NCBI RefSeq assembly: GCF_014805685.1
Contig: NC_060886.1
Coordinates: 28,253,862 to 28,317,861 of the forward strand
From: Silurus meridionalis
Taxonomy: Eukaryota; Chordata; Actinopteri; Siluriformes; Siluridae
Length of the DNA stretch: 64,000 nucleotides
Reading direction: 5' to 3'
Shown here: in pieces, positions 25,185 to 38,393 of the stretch
Layout: every line of letters begins with the position of its first letter
Numbering within the stretch: the first letter of the stretch is position 1
Made by a program: the position numbers and the translations under genes
Notes under the pieces: model-generated
Seen by the model: the letters and a program-made list of their open reading frames with translations, nothing else
Databases searched by the model: none
Told to the model about the DNA's origin: nothing

Positions 25185-25400
25185 AGACAACACAAGACAG
25201 TTCAAAGACAACACAAGACAGTTCAAAGACAACACAAGACAGTTCAAAAACAACACAAGACAGTTCAAAAACAACAAAAGACAGTTCAAAGACAACACAA
25301 GACAGTTCAAAAACAACACAAGACAGAGCAAAGACAACACAAGACAGTTTAAAGACAACACAAGACAGTTCAAATACAACAAAAGACAGTGCAAGACAAC
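25185..25400. repeat. 21-bp minisatellite
   Basis: About ten tandem copies of GACAACACAAGACAGTTCAAA with small variants (AAA for GAC, AGAGCA for AGTTCA). Because 21 is a multiple of three it creates repeating open frames (NTRQFKD and others) on both strands. It follows a dispersed fish repeat beginning near 24990 (AAGTCAAGAAGCTTTTATTG, GAAATGAAACAACGTTCCTC). No gene is supported. Confidence 0.95.
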
Positions 25401-26329
25401 ACAACTTTTTCTTTGTTTCACAGATCCCACTCATTTTTCCATAAGTACTTCTTTTTACTTCTTGCAGCAGCAAGGATTTGTTTGTCATGAAGTACAGTTT
25501 TGTAAAATTCAAAACATGGTGTGTTATAGTTCATGGTGATAAGGAGATTTTGTATCTGTTCCTTGAGTCACTCCATCTGTTTTTCATGGAGAATATCCAT
25601 ATTGAAAAAATCCAAAAGTATAAAAGATGAGGATCAAGATCATAGTTATTAGCATTAAAGTGTGAACTGTGAAATGAACTGTATAATACAGGAGCCTGTA
25701 TGTGTAATCACCTGACTTAGCAATAATGAACTATTTGGTTTTTATTTTAATATCTACATTTACATTTGAAATGGGCAAAATCAAATCAGAACCCAAATAC
25801 TTTATGTTGACAATATGTTGAATGCACATTAATTAAATGTATTATTTGGTATGTACATATACAATAAAAATACATCTTGTAATTAATTATAGCTTATAAA
25901 ACAGTAGCCTACCATATGAGCCTCTAGCGATGCTGTGGCAGGTGTTATTTACGTGTTATTCATACCTCTTATATCTTTCTTTAGTATTTTTTAATGCAGA
26001 TGTCGATGTAAAATTTGAATCATACAGTATGTTATGTGAAAAATCCAAAGGCGCTGGAGAGGTGAATGCAAATGCACAATACTGTAAGTTAAATAAAGAG
26101 CATCAAAAAGAAACAAACAAAAGGACACCGAAGTTGCAAAATGGGGAAACTTGGAAAAAGTCACAGAGATACTGTAGGCTTGCACTGAACTCAAAGCACC
26201 AATAAAGAAGAAGTGAAAATCAGTGAGTAATGTCAACAGGAAATGGACAATTTGGTAATGTAAATGGCAAGAAATCACAAGAAAATGTTTGCTTCCTGAT
26301 TGTGTATACTGTTTTATATATTGTGGTAA

Positions 26330-27300
26330 GCCATCAGGGCCAAAAATGCATTTTCTGCTGGCCTGCTCACTCAGAATCACTGACGTTTTAATTAGGGCTG
26401 TCAATCGATTAAAATATTGAATCATGATCAATCACATGATTCTCATGAGTAAATTCGTGATTAATCGCAAATTAATCACACATTTTTATCTGTTTTAAAT
26501 GTACCTTAAATTAATACTGTTTAAGTTTTTAATACACGAATCAACATGGACGAATATGGATGCTTTATGCAAATGTATGTTTATTATTATTAGTGAAACC
26601 AAATTCAACAAAGCGCATGAAGATAAAATATTCTTGTCAATATTTTAAAGTAATTGAGGCGTTTTAAATGGTGTAAATCATCAGGACACTAACCGGAACT
26701 TTTGCTATGTTTCCACACGGACGGTTTTAATTGCCGGATGTGTGATTTGTGGCGGATTTTGGCGCTTAATTTGAGACTTTGCGCATCAGTGAAACAAATG
26801 TTTAGTGATATTTTTTGTCTATGAATATGTCTTAAATTATTCCCATCAGCCTCTTCTTTTTATTTCATAGCTTTTCTCTTGGTTGTGCTGCTTCCTGGAG
26901 TGTAAGTTAACGTCAGAGTTTCTGTCCGATCATATTTCAGTCATCACGTTTTGCCGGGGTCAAAGAAATCTCCTGTGAGGTCTTCGGAATCAACACTGAG
27001 TCCGACTGCTGCACAAAGTACATGCAGCCTAAAGCTGTAGCTTTACCCAATCAGATTTCGAGTTTGTGACACCGGCGCCATCTAGCAGGTGAAGAATAAC
27101 GTTGGCGTTTAAAAGTCCTTTGATTAGAGCATGCTAGTCAAAGCTCGCAACCGGCATCTGTAGCAAACTGCACGAGGTAAAACATATTCGTATGGATTTA
27201 ATAGCCGTTTTGTTCATTCCACAATGGCTGACAGAGGAGAAGAAATTGATTTGGTCGCAGATACACTTACAAAAAAAGATGGACTTCGTGTGGAAAGGTC
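26330..27300. repeat. Copy B of the GTGGCGGGCC-type repeat with a nested short element
   Basis: Shares AGAATCACTGAC, CTGTGAGGTCTTCGGAAT-like and GCATCTGTAGCAAACTGCAC blocks with 13041-13893 and 43565-44205. The start is interrupted near 26393 by a segment beginning TTAGGGCTGTCAATCGATTA, whose complement-like end (TGACAGCCCTAA) occurs at 40434-40445, suggesting a separate element family. Confidence 0.55.
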
Positions 27301-27477
27301 ATTTCGTCACATGACTCATATGGATGTTACACGATGCAATATTTTTGTTCGACTATTGATATTGTCATAATTATAGGAGTCATGTGACAAAAGAATTAAC
27401 GACACAAACCAGAAGATTTGAGAGGTGAGATGCTCATTCTGTTGATCATAATTTGTACATGGACAGATCATAGAAGT

Positions 27478-27800
27478 ATTTTGTAAGAAAGGACAGAGCA
27501 GCGTTTTCTGCTGAGGAGACTGGTGGAGTGAATGGAGCATTGCTGAAGACTGTGATAGCCTCAGCCATCTTTTATGGAGTGGTCTGCTGGTGTAGCAGCA
27601 TCTCTACTGCAGGCAGAAAGAGATTGGACAAGTTGATCAGGAAGGGTACTGGGGATGCCCCCTGGACCCAGTGCAGGAGGTAGGAGAAATGAGGGTGGAG
27701 GGCATCACTGCTGGAGAACAACTGTCACCATCTCTGACATGCAGCTCCTTCAGTGTACATGCTGTTACATCCTAATTGTCTGAAGAAGCGATACCGAAGG
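27478..27800 (+). mobile_element. 3' end of an L2/CR1-type LINE reverse transcriptase
   Basis: Broken plus-strand reading matches the typical tail of fish LINEs: LLKTVIASAIFYGVVCW, RKRLDKLIRK, then RYRRSFLP. Frameshifts and stops separate the pieces. This is a fossil fragment. Confidence 0.7.
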
Positions 27801-28279
27801 TCTTTTCTTCCACTTGATCAGATATTACTTTTAGAGCTGCGAACCAGTCGAATCTTCTGTATCACCGAATCGGTCGACCTCTGTCCTCCTCAATTACTCC
27901 TGTCTTTATTTGTTTGTTCAGGTAAGAGATATGGCTGTTTACAAGCTACTCATGTGGGTTTGACGATTGAAAGGTGACGACTTTCCAATTGAAAATGTCA
28001 AACACGAGCTCTGAAGGAAACCACCCCGGCAGTCGTCCAGCCACAGAGAGCAGTCACAGTTGGATCACAAGTTTTAGAAAACCACCACAGTATCATTTGA
28101 TGAAGTGTCGATTGGTGGAGGGGGGAAACCCGGGCTTGTTCATGTGGTTTATAATAACACTATTCAGATTCATAGAAGTAGGCAAAAGGATCTTTTTACA
28201 ACTCTGAGATCGAATCCACATAACGGCATGTTAGAATCTAACAGTAACGATGGAACTGTAAACACCGGACCTTCGGCTG

Positions 28280-28490
28280 TCAGATGAGAACGAATCCCCT
28301 TTCGAGACTGGTTCTTCTCACGGTTTCTTCCTTATACCATCGTAGGGGATTTTCCTCGCCACTGGACTCATCAGAGATAAACATATATGGATTTTTAAAT
28401 ATATTTTTATATATTTACAGAATTTTATATAGATTCACATTCTACTGAATTTTGCTTTGTTCATTGTAAAAGCACTATACAAAGAAATGT
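28280..28490 (+). repeat. Interspersed repeat, second copy of the 2.0-kb family
   Basis: CGAGACTGGTTCTTCTCACG, GGTTTCTTCCTTATACCATC and GCACTATACAAAGAAA blocks match the dispersed family at 2.0-2.15 kb. No coding potential. Confidence 0.55.
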
Positions 28491-28524
28491 TTTTCGAAAT
28501 GAATATGCGTTATATTACGACGGC

Positions 28525-28932
28525 TTTTTAGTGCCACGTTAAAAACAATACAAAAATCGAATACTTCAATTAAAATTTCGATCGAAGTTAAAATTACGAG
28601 AGTTGTAAATTGTAGCAGTACGAGAATAAAGTTACAAGAATAAAATCTAAATATTTAATTACTGCTGTGACTATTATCATAATCGCTACGACTGTATTCT
28701 TCAAATATTTCGACTTTATTCTCGAAATGTTTACTTCATTCTCAAAAACTTCCGATTTTATTCTCATACTGACTATTCTCCTAATTCCGACTTCATTCTT
28801 CAAATATTTCGACTTCATTCTTGTAATTTTGAGTTCATTTTCAAAACACTATTTACATTTTTTTTCAACTTTTATCGCTATGACTTTGATCACGTAATCT
28901 TAGAATTGTAGATTTTTTTTACATGGCACTAA
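28525..28932. mobile_element. Inverted-repeat-bounded element of imperfect ATTCTCG repeats
   Basis: Left end GGCTTTTTAGTGCCACGT and right end ACATGGCACTAAAATGCC are near-perfect inverted complements. The interior is made of alternating GAGAATAAAGTTAC and GACTTTATTCTCG type units in both orientations, so the whole region could fold on itself. It looks like a non-autonomous DNA transposon. I could not define a target duplication. Confidence 0.6.
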
Positions 28933-31108
28933 AATGCCATCGAATTACATAACCACAGGAGTCACACGGAATTCACATGTTCACATTTTTATTATGTACA
29001 GGGTACAAACATCAACCATGAACAAATCAATACATCCTTAACCAGGTTGCCAACAATTTACACTCCAAAGTATAAATATATTTATTGCCATTTCAGTATA
29101 GAAGAACAAAAGCACGAATACGTACATGTAATTCACCAAACAATCAAAATAAATCACAGCAATTGAATAAAAGAAAAAAACCTTAGTTCACCTTGGACGA
29201 ATTTTTGCTCAGAACTGATTACACACATCGGATGGTTAAAGTTCTCCCAAAGAGGAGAAGGAAGTTTTCCTCCCAAAAAACACAAATGTATTCACATATC
29301 AAACATTTTTATTTTAGGCAAAAAAAAGTCAAAATAATTCAATGCCTACATGCTTTAGATTCACCTTATAATGCTTCAACTTATAAACTGGGCTTTATTT
29401 AATTTGTCTAGTCAAAGTGTTTGCATGTTCGCATGTTCACACGTAGTGCCGCCCGCAAAAAGCAATAAAAAGCACCGTAAAGACTACATGACCGATGCGG
29501 GAGCCCTTGTGGAAATATTCAACACTATATAATAACACTTTAGGCAATTTCTTTCATTTTTAATATTTAAAATAAAAAAAAAGTTGATCATGAAATGGTC
29601 TAGATGGTACTTTTAGTCTCTTGCCTAGTGAACTTCTGTTCAACTCTAAATTAATTTGTTACATACAGAGTACGACATGCAGTGAAATGCTTTGGCGACG
29701 GCAGCCGACCTCAACGGCGCCATCTTGCAAAACCCTGTAGCATGCTTTTTTTTTCACCGACTTCTATATTTCTCCCTGGCATAAAAATACAAAACACGAT
29801 GACGCTATTACTCGTAAAATAAAAGTGCAGAGATTCGATTTGAAATGAAGCGAGCTGTGTTTAGCGTAAACGATTCAAGGTTTTTTTGCGATTTTGTTGC
29901 TTCACGTGAACGAAAAGAAAAAAACGCATTAATATCCATAAATAGTGGATTAGAGTCTAATTTGATGAATGGAGAAAAAAAAAAAGCACAAATATTTACA
30001 TAAAAAATCGAATTATGGTGTAGGATATGGCGTGCGATTAAAAGATCTGTAAGAAAAAGATAATTGGTCGGACGATTATTCGGGCCGATTTTTTTTGCAT
30101 GTTTTTATTTAATAGATATCGGGATTGTGCTACAATTAAGGCAGATTATTAGGTGTACCAGTCAAAAATTCACCATCCGAACAGGGACTGGGGCGCTATA
30201 ACTATTTACGGATTTGTGACGCTTATTTTTCAATCATGTCTGCAAAGTTGCGAAAACACGATCGGACTTCTCTTTCTCTCCAACGAGCTCCGCCTCCAAA
30301 GTGCAAAATCAGATGAAAAACGGCTGATGCAAGCGAACGGTGCAAAAAACCGGAAAACCAAAAGGCATACAACGCTCAAAAAAAAAAAAAAAACACCACA
30401 ATTTTTTTAACAATTTGACCATTTTGGCACATAACGACGTCGTTTTTAGCGATCCCGCACACAAAATAACGTCAAAAAAATATTTCGCGTAAATTCCGTA
30501 AAATTACATAGATTTATGTTTAAAACTGCTGTAAGCTATTGTGCAACAAAACTAAACCAACAATTAAATCCAAGTCATGAATGTCTTTTTTTTTATCTGT
30601 AATTTGCATAAATATCGGTATCGGCATCAGCAAGAGAAAACCCCCGAATCGGCCGACCTCTAGTTCATACCATATTTTCGTTAAGATTCACAGAAGGGTA
30701 ATTCCGTAAAAATAGGTCGAAGGCAAACGTATTAAAGTGTCAATGTGCACCATCGCCAATGCCCCCCCACACACACACACACACAAAACATACAGTTTAA
30801 AAAGAATTAAAAGTTACAAATCACCCGCAAATAACATTCAACTAAATCTCTGACAGGATTATTGCATTCCAATAACCATTTTTCTCTGAACAGAACTTGA
30901 CCCATAGTCCTGAGGTACTGATTTCTGGAACAGTCATGTAGAATTCATAAAATGAGACACTGTTCACGTGGTTTAAAGCGACTCACTAAAGATAAGCCAA
31001 AAGTGCATCCTCTCTGTAGGAAAATATAAAGTACAAAAAGACAGTGTTGTTTCGGTTCCTCACCAGGTTCCTCAAAAAAAAAAAAAAAAAGACGACGCTG
31101 AGTACACT

Positions 31109-34100
31109 TTAAGCGGGGCGTGAATTTTGCACGTCCTGTTCCGTGTCCTGGTTTTCTGAAAGCTCCTCGACGAAATGTACAACCTCGTACGACTCGGACC
31201 TTGGGCTTTCGTCAGGCTGAGAGAATTCGCTGAAAAAAAACTTGCGGGAAAAACAAATAAAAATAAGGCTTTTTAAATTTGTTTAGACTCAGCGTCTGTA
31301 ACAGTACGGAAGTCCAAAGAGGCCATTTTTTTCTTTCGCGTTTTCTCGTGATCACGACTTCATTTTTATCGCATAACAAAAGTTTTCTATGCATCACGAC
31401 TTTTCTGTGGAAAGCTGCTTTGAGACGATGTCCATTGTTGGAGTTAATTTTCTCATGATCTTGAAATAACAAAAGTTGTTTTCTCGTTACCATGACAATT
31501 TTCTCATGATCTTGACATAAAAAATAAGTTGGTTTCTTGCTATTACGACAATTTTTTTGAACTCGACATGACAAATTTGTTATCATTCCTTAATTTTCTC
31601 GTGATCTTGGCATCAAAGTTGTTTTCTCGTTATCGCAATTTTCTAGCGATCTTAACATAACAAAAGTTGTTTTCTCGTTATCAATAATTAATTTTCGTGT
31701 GATCATGAAAGAAAAGTTATTTTCCTGAGGTAATTTTTTGCCATTAGTTGGTTTCTCGTTGTCGTGACTTAATTTTCTCGTGATCATGAGATAAAAGTTA
31801 TTTTCCTGAGGTAATTTTTTCGCCATAAGTTGGTTACTCGTTGTCACGACAATTTTCTAGCGATCTTAACATAACAAAAGTTGTTTTCTCTTTATCAAGA
31901 ATTAATTTTCGTGTGATCATGAAAGAAAAGTTATTTTCCTGAGGTAATTTTTTCGCCATAAGTTGGTTTCTCGTTGTTGCAACAATTTTCTAGCGATCTT
32001 AACATAACAAAAGTTGTTTTCTCGTTATCAAGAATTAATTTTCTTGTGATCAACATAATATTCTCACCATAACAAAAGTTGTTTTATCGTGATCATGACA
32101 TTTCTCTCATGACCTTGACGTTTTATCCAGCAATAATTTTCTCGTAAGTTCGACAGGACATTAAAGTTTTTTCTCACAATCATGACAATTATATCAACAT
32201 AACAAAAGTCGCTTTTCATCGTTATTACGACTTAATTTACTCGCCATAACAAAAGTTTTCTCGTTATCACGACATAAAAATAATTCAAGTCAAGTTTATT
32301 TCTATAGCACTTTTCACAATAGACATTGTCTCAAAGCATCTTAAGTTGGTTCTTAATTTTTTTTTTTTATATTTTCTCGTTATCGCAACCAACTTAGTTT
32401 CTTATCAATGCAATTTTCTAGCGATCTCAATATTAAAGTTCTTTTTTCGTTATTATGCCTTAATTTCCTTGTGATCTTTGTGAACAAAAGTTTTTTTTTT
32501 TACCACGACAATTTTCTCGACACAAAAGTTGTTTTCTCATTATCTCGACTTGTCATGTCAATGTGTAAGTTGTCAGTCACTGACAGGCACTAAGCTATTT
32601 CAGTTCAAATCAGTAAAAGCGAATGCTAACATGCCCAATACACAGAAAAATTAAGTCGAGATCACCAGGAAACAATGTTTGTTATGAATATCACAAGAAG
32701 ATAGAAATAAAAAAATTCAAATTGTCATAACGAGAAAACAAATGTTGAGATTGCAAGAAAATTGTCGTAAACACAAGAAAATAACTTGTCAAAATCGCAA
32801 GAAAACTCGATAAAATTAAAGTCATGAAAATTCGAAAATTATGTTTAGGGTGAAAAAATTGCGATCATGAGAAAACGAGAGAAAAAAAATACAGAATTTG
32901 TAAAATAATTATGGCCTCTTATGAATTCCGTAGTAACAGAGCACTTAAGGTTTAATATGAAAAAAAAAAAATTTATAATAAAAATCACATGCTAGGTGTA
33001 CCTCTTCAAAGTGGTCAGGGATGTCCAGAGGAGGCTGGAGACATTCCTTAATCCTTTTGTGATGCATGTAAGTATAATACAGACCACTTCCCAGGACAAA
33101 GAGTCCCACCAAAAATAGAATGCCTAACAGGACGATGCGCAGGGTTCGCTGTTTGGCTACAAAGAGAGCAAATAAGAGTGTTAGAATTTCCTCTGGGAAC
33201 AGGATCCAGTCTGTAGGTGCAGAGGACGACGGAGGGGGTTGGCATCGCAAGCTCAGGTCGATAGTGTAAATTGGTTTAGGTTTAAGAAACGTTTTTAAGA
33301 CTTCTCGGATTGTAAAGGGGCGTTCAAATCAAAACGGGACTTTGAATGTTACAAGTAAAAAATTTATGCTAGCGTGGCGGTACTACACGCTGGAATGGGT
33401 GTATAAATGTAGCAGGGGAGTATGTAGAAAAAATAAATGTAGATTCCACTCCTTGAAATGTATTCCTTTATTTTTATAAACTCAAAAGTCCCGGTTTGAC
33501 TTGAATATTAGCGTTAAATAGACATCGGGAAATGATGACCCGTGTAAACTGATTTAAAACATTAAGACTTAAGGGCTAAAATTTTGATTTGTTTTACTTT
33601 TTTTTTTATTATATCTTTTTTTTTTGTAAAGACTTTGTGAAAACCTTGTAGAAAAAGAGAAACTTTTTGAAAAACTGAATTGTTCGTGAGCCTTCAACCA
33701 GCTGTTGTTCAGGCTACCAAAACATAATACGTGCACTGATTGGAGATGTTTGTGTTGTAAAAAAAGTTTGAATAAAAAAAAAAAAAAAAAGTTGAATAAA
33801 CGCAATTTTCTGTACCACTTCACAATTTCGATCGATCGTCTTGAATTCAGGTTTTGATCTCAAACAGCATAAGGGAAAGAACTAGTAATATTCCATTTGT
33901 AAAAATAACTGAAGTTAATAAATGCTTCAAGGTACTGTTTATTGTTTGTTCATTTGAACTAATAACTTTATAATTAAGTTAATTCACATTTTGTCTGATA
34001 ACTTTAATTAATGCACTATTAACTAACATCAACTAGAGGTCAACGGATTAATAGGTTTTGCCAATTAATCATCAGCGATAGTTGTTCGATGGAACTATTG

Positions 34101-34855
34101 GCAAAAATCCATACAGATAGTTTTTCCAGGTTTCATTACGAGAGCGGCCTCTAGAGGTGAATCACTGACACCACGTGCTGTTTGATTTTAAATAAGAGAC
34201 TGCGTGCTGCATGGCGTGCGCACAGTGCACAAGGAACACATTTTTATTATTATAAAAAATTTATTTATTAATTATAGAATTATATTTATTAATTAATATA
34301 TTCATATTTATTTTATTTAGCACATGATACAGTACTTTTGTTTTGTAATAAAGTTCAGTACTATTTTGCAAGGAGTGTGGATGTTTGTTTTTTGTTTTTC
34401 CAGTATCCATTACACAATCAGTTAATTGATTGGTGATCAGCAAGTTTCAAGATCCAACCTAGCTATCAGTTAACCTCTACTCAAAACAAACAAAAAGTGG
34501 CATCAGTGACTCGCCTCTAGAGGCCGCTCTCATACTGTATAATGCCAGTGGACCTTCTCAGCCAATCCAGTGCAGACGCAACCCGGAAAAACTCGTTCCA
34601 GCATTCAATTATCGGTACAACCTCTACTTTTAATATCAAGTTTCACCACATTACACAAATGTTATATAAATCCTGGGATGACTCACATGATTCGGGAATC
34701 ACCCTGCAGATTTCAGAGCTGGGCATTCCAAACGGCTTGTGTAAATGTAAATAATTGACCTGGAAGCAGTATTCCTGCCCCGCGTCGAGGTCCTCAAGGA
34801 CGAAGTGGTTGGACTTTGGAAATTCCTCCTGGAAGCGTTTATATATGTATGTATG

Positions 34856-34940
<85 letters not shown>

Positions 34941-35504
34941 TATAGAAATACAAAGCACTATCGATATCGTTTACTAATATATTGTGCTAAGTCGAATTTT
35001 CAATTATATATCACACATGTGACAATTAATAATCATTTATCATTCCATATCTATAATGATTGCTCCACGTGCAATAAAACCAATCCCCTATTACACATTC
35101 CCAAGCAGTGAACATGTCCAGGGTACGGTTTGCACGTACTTTGCTTTCATCGGTGTGGTTTCTTTTCCAGTAGCACAGTCTGAACATGAGGTGTCCACCT
35201 TTCTCATCCTTTAGGCTCTGGTCTCTGTGAATCAACCGCAGGTGCACCTTGTCCGGCTCCACCTTCAGCTCGACCACAGGAGCGCACGTGTGAACTGTGG
35301 GATGGAGATCAGATTAAACAATGAGCTTTCCGGCCTTTTTTGATTTGTTCATTTGTTTTTTTTTTTGTTTTGTTTTTTTTAAATATCTAATCGTGTCATC
35401 TGAGGGTTGTGAAACAGATGGCAGTTTATCATTCACATTTGTGATCATCAACAGTTTACAATTTTATAATATATATAATTTTGTAATATATATACACGTA
35501 TATA

Positions 35505-35571
<67 letters not shown>

Positions 35572-38362
35572 AAAATGTTGGTGATGACAGGAAGTGGCAG
35601 CGTTTTCGCACATGCACAGTACAAATTGTGTTTCCAGGACAGATCGGGTAGTGGCGGAGACGGAAAAGATGGAGATGGAAAAATGTCCATCAGGTCCATA
35701 TGAAGAGGAGAAGGGCTCCATCAGGAACAACTGACCTGGGGAACACTTGTATTCAGAAACGAATCGCAGTTCGAGATGGGAAAATAAAGACGGCTTACGG
35801 TGTGAACACTGGACTCTTTTCGACAACGCCCAGACGGACGTCTGGTTCCCTTTCTCGGCTCGCACCCGGAACACCTTCCCATAGTAATCCTCAGCGGTCA
35901 CTGAGAAGTTGAACCGCTCCGAAGGGCCTCGACTGACAATGTGCCAGTCGTTCAACGTCCTGAAATTGTGGGGAAAGATGTTCTTCCGATCAAATCCAAA
36001 ACAAATAGAGTTCAAACATCTACTACTATTACATTTAGAGAGGTTGGTAGGCTCCCTTATCCAGATCAACTTACATTTATCTCATTCATACAACTGAGCA
36101 GCTATAAGGTTAAGGGCCTTGCTTAGGGGCGCAAAAATAGGCAGCTTGGTGTGGCTGGGATTTGAACTCACAACCTTCAGAGCCAATGCCTTAACCACTA
36201 TGCTACCACCTCAAAGCTACTGGCTCCACTACTATGATCTATAATTTAATCCTGACTTGATTTCCTGTCATCATGCAAGACTGAGCAACTGACCACCAGG
36301 CAGAATTTCAAGTATTTTACTTACGTGTTGAACTGAACGACATAAATGACGTCCGTGGGGTCTTCCGGTTGGCTCCAGCTCAACACTGACAATTCAACTT
36401 TGACCTTTTTTGGCTGTGCCAACTCGCTCGAACACTCTGAAAACAAAATACAGCCTTATGTAGAATTGATAGTTTACATAAAAAGATACAAAATAAAATA
36501 AATCAATTCGGAGTCATCATGTGATTCTTTCCCATTATCATCATCACTGGTATAAATACGGGTTGACAGATTCATCGGTTTTGACGATTAATCGGCACCA
36601 GTAGTTGATTGCTGGTGAAAAAACGTTTCCCAGTGAAAGAATCAGATCAACGTTCAGGACAAGTCTGACTTTTCCTCGGTTTTTACTGCCAGCGCTTTTT
36701 GCGTTGCTGAAACAAAATCATAAATAAAATAATTTTGTATAGTAATAATAACGTTTTATCTACATGAAATTGGCGCGTCTTGAAACAAAAAACAGGACAA
36801 CGACTACCCAGAACTGTTGAGCAGTTAAAATCCTACATTAAGCAAGAATAGGACTACATTCCTCTCCCAAAACATCATCAACTTGTTTCCTCAGCTCCCA
36901 GATGTTTAAAGAATGTTGTTAAAAAAAAAAAAAGAAGGGATGCTAAACTGTGGTAGATCCAAATCCAACTGCAGCTCCTACCCCATATCACATCCAACCC
37001 CAAATCACAAAATCCACACTGATAGTTTTTCCGGGTTGCTTTATACAGTACGAGAGCAGCCTCTAGAGGCGATTTACTGACACCACATGCTTTTTATTCA
37101 AAGTGTCTTTTTTTCACATTGATTTTGGATATAGCAGTTTTTATTTCTATTGCTTTTTGATTCAGTTTGAATGCACATCTTTCATTTAATTCAATATTTA
37201 TTCATATATTCCTATTTAAAATATTTAGCACATTTTCATGATTCAGTACTTTTTTTTGTTTTTGTTTACATGGAGTGTTTGTCATTTTTAATCCAGCATC
37301 CATTTTAAAAATCGGTTGGTTAATCAGTTCTCGGCAACTATGACCCAACCTCGCCATCGGTAAAATCCACTGTCGCTCAACCTCTAATTATAATACTGTT
37401 AAGAAATGATTGGTGAGTTTCACCCAAAGGAAGATTATACACAATATTTCTCACAATTTGGACATGTACAATGCAGGCAATTTGAAGCTTGGGTGTGATG
37501 CCATGAGATCCACGATCACACAAGTCACACTTTTCTCTGACTTTTTCTCAGTTTTTACTGTCAGCGCTTACATTTTTTCATTGCTGAAACTAATAATCCT
37601 AAATCTAATGATTTTTATAGTAATAATATGTTTCATCAACGAACCCCAGCTTGGCCTTTACCAACTGAAAATATTTGGCGCATCTTGAAACAAAAAATAG
37701 GACAATGAAGACCCAGGACTGTTGAGATTACAGAACCGTTCATTCATTTTTTCTCTTTTGTTTGTCATTCTCTCTCTCTTCGTCTCGTTATCTATCTGTC
37801 TGTCTAAAAGACAAAGTCTTTCTCTCTCTCTCTGTTCATCTGTCTGTCTCTCACACTGTTTATCTGTCACTCTCTCTTTCTTCATCTCATTCTCTCTGTC
37901 TGTCTGTCTAAAAGACAAAGTCTCTCTCTCTCTCTCTCTCTCCGTGTGTGTTCATCTGTCTGTCTCTCATACTGTTTATCTGTCTCTCACTCTCTTTCTT
38001 CGTCTCGTTCTCTATCTGTCTAAAAGACAAAGTCTCTCTCTTCCTCTCTCTCTCCCTCTCTGTGTTAATCTGTCTGTCTGTCATACTGTTTATCTGTCTC
38101 TCACTCTCTTTCTTTGTGTCGTTATCTGTCTGTCTAAAAGACAAAGTCTCTCTTTCTCTCTCTCCGTGTGTGTTCATCTGTCTGTCTCTCACACTGTTTA
38201 TCTGTCTCTCGCTCTTTCTTCGTCTCGTTCTCTATCTGTTTGTCTAAAAGACAAAGTCTCTCTCGCTCTGTTCATCTGTCTGTCTCTCACACTGTTTATC
38301 TGTCACTCTCTCTTTCTTCATCTCATTCTCTAGCTGTCTGTCTGTCTGTCTAAAAGACAAAG

Positions 38363-38393
<31 letters not shown>

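Larger units (their letters stand above)
23718..31108. other. Intergenic region between phf11 and the IFNGR2-like gene
   Basis: No gene was recognised. Contents: a GC-rich patch with GCGCGCGCGC just 5' of phf11 (about 23797) that may be promoter; a CA run (24082-24112); AT-rich simple sequence (24.12-24.53 kb); a repeat plus 21-bp minisatellite (24.98-25.4 kb); a transposon-like copy (26.33-27.3 kb); a LINE fragment (27.48-27.8 kb); other repeats (28.28-28.94 kb). TTTATT at about 28987-28992 is AATAAA on the minus strand and could end a roughly 2-kb 3' UTR of the IFNGR2-like gene. Confidence 0.6.

Noticed and set aside
25017..25539. ORFs with NTRQFKD or FVVFELSC repeats
   Set aside because: Artefacts of a 21-bp minisatellite whose length is a multiple of three.
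35464..36069. 201-codon minus-strand ORF containing receptor sequence
   Set aside because: Only 35799-35959 is exon; the rest is intron read-through into a TA tract.
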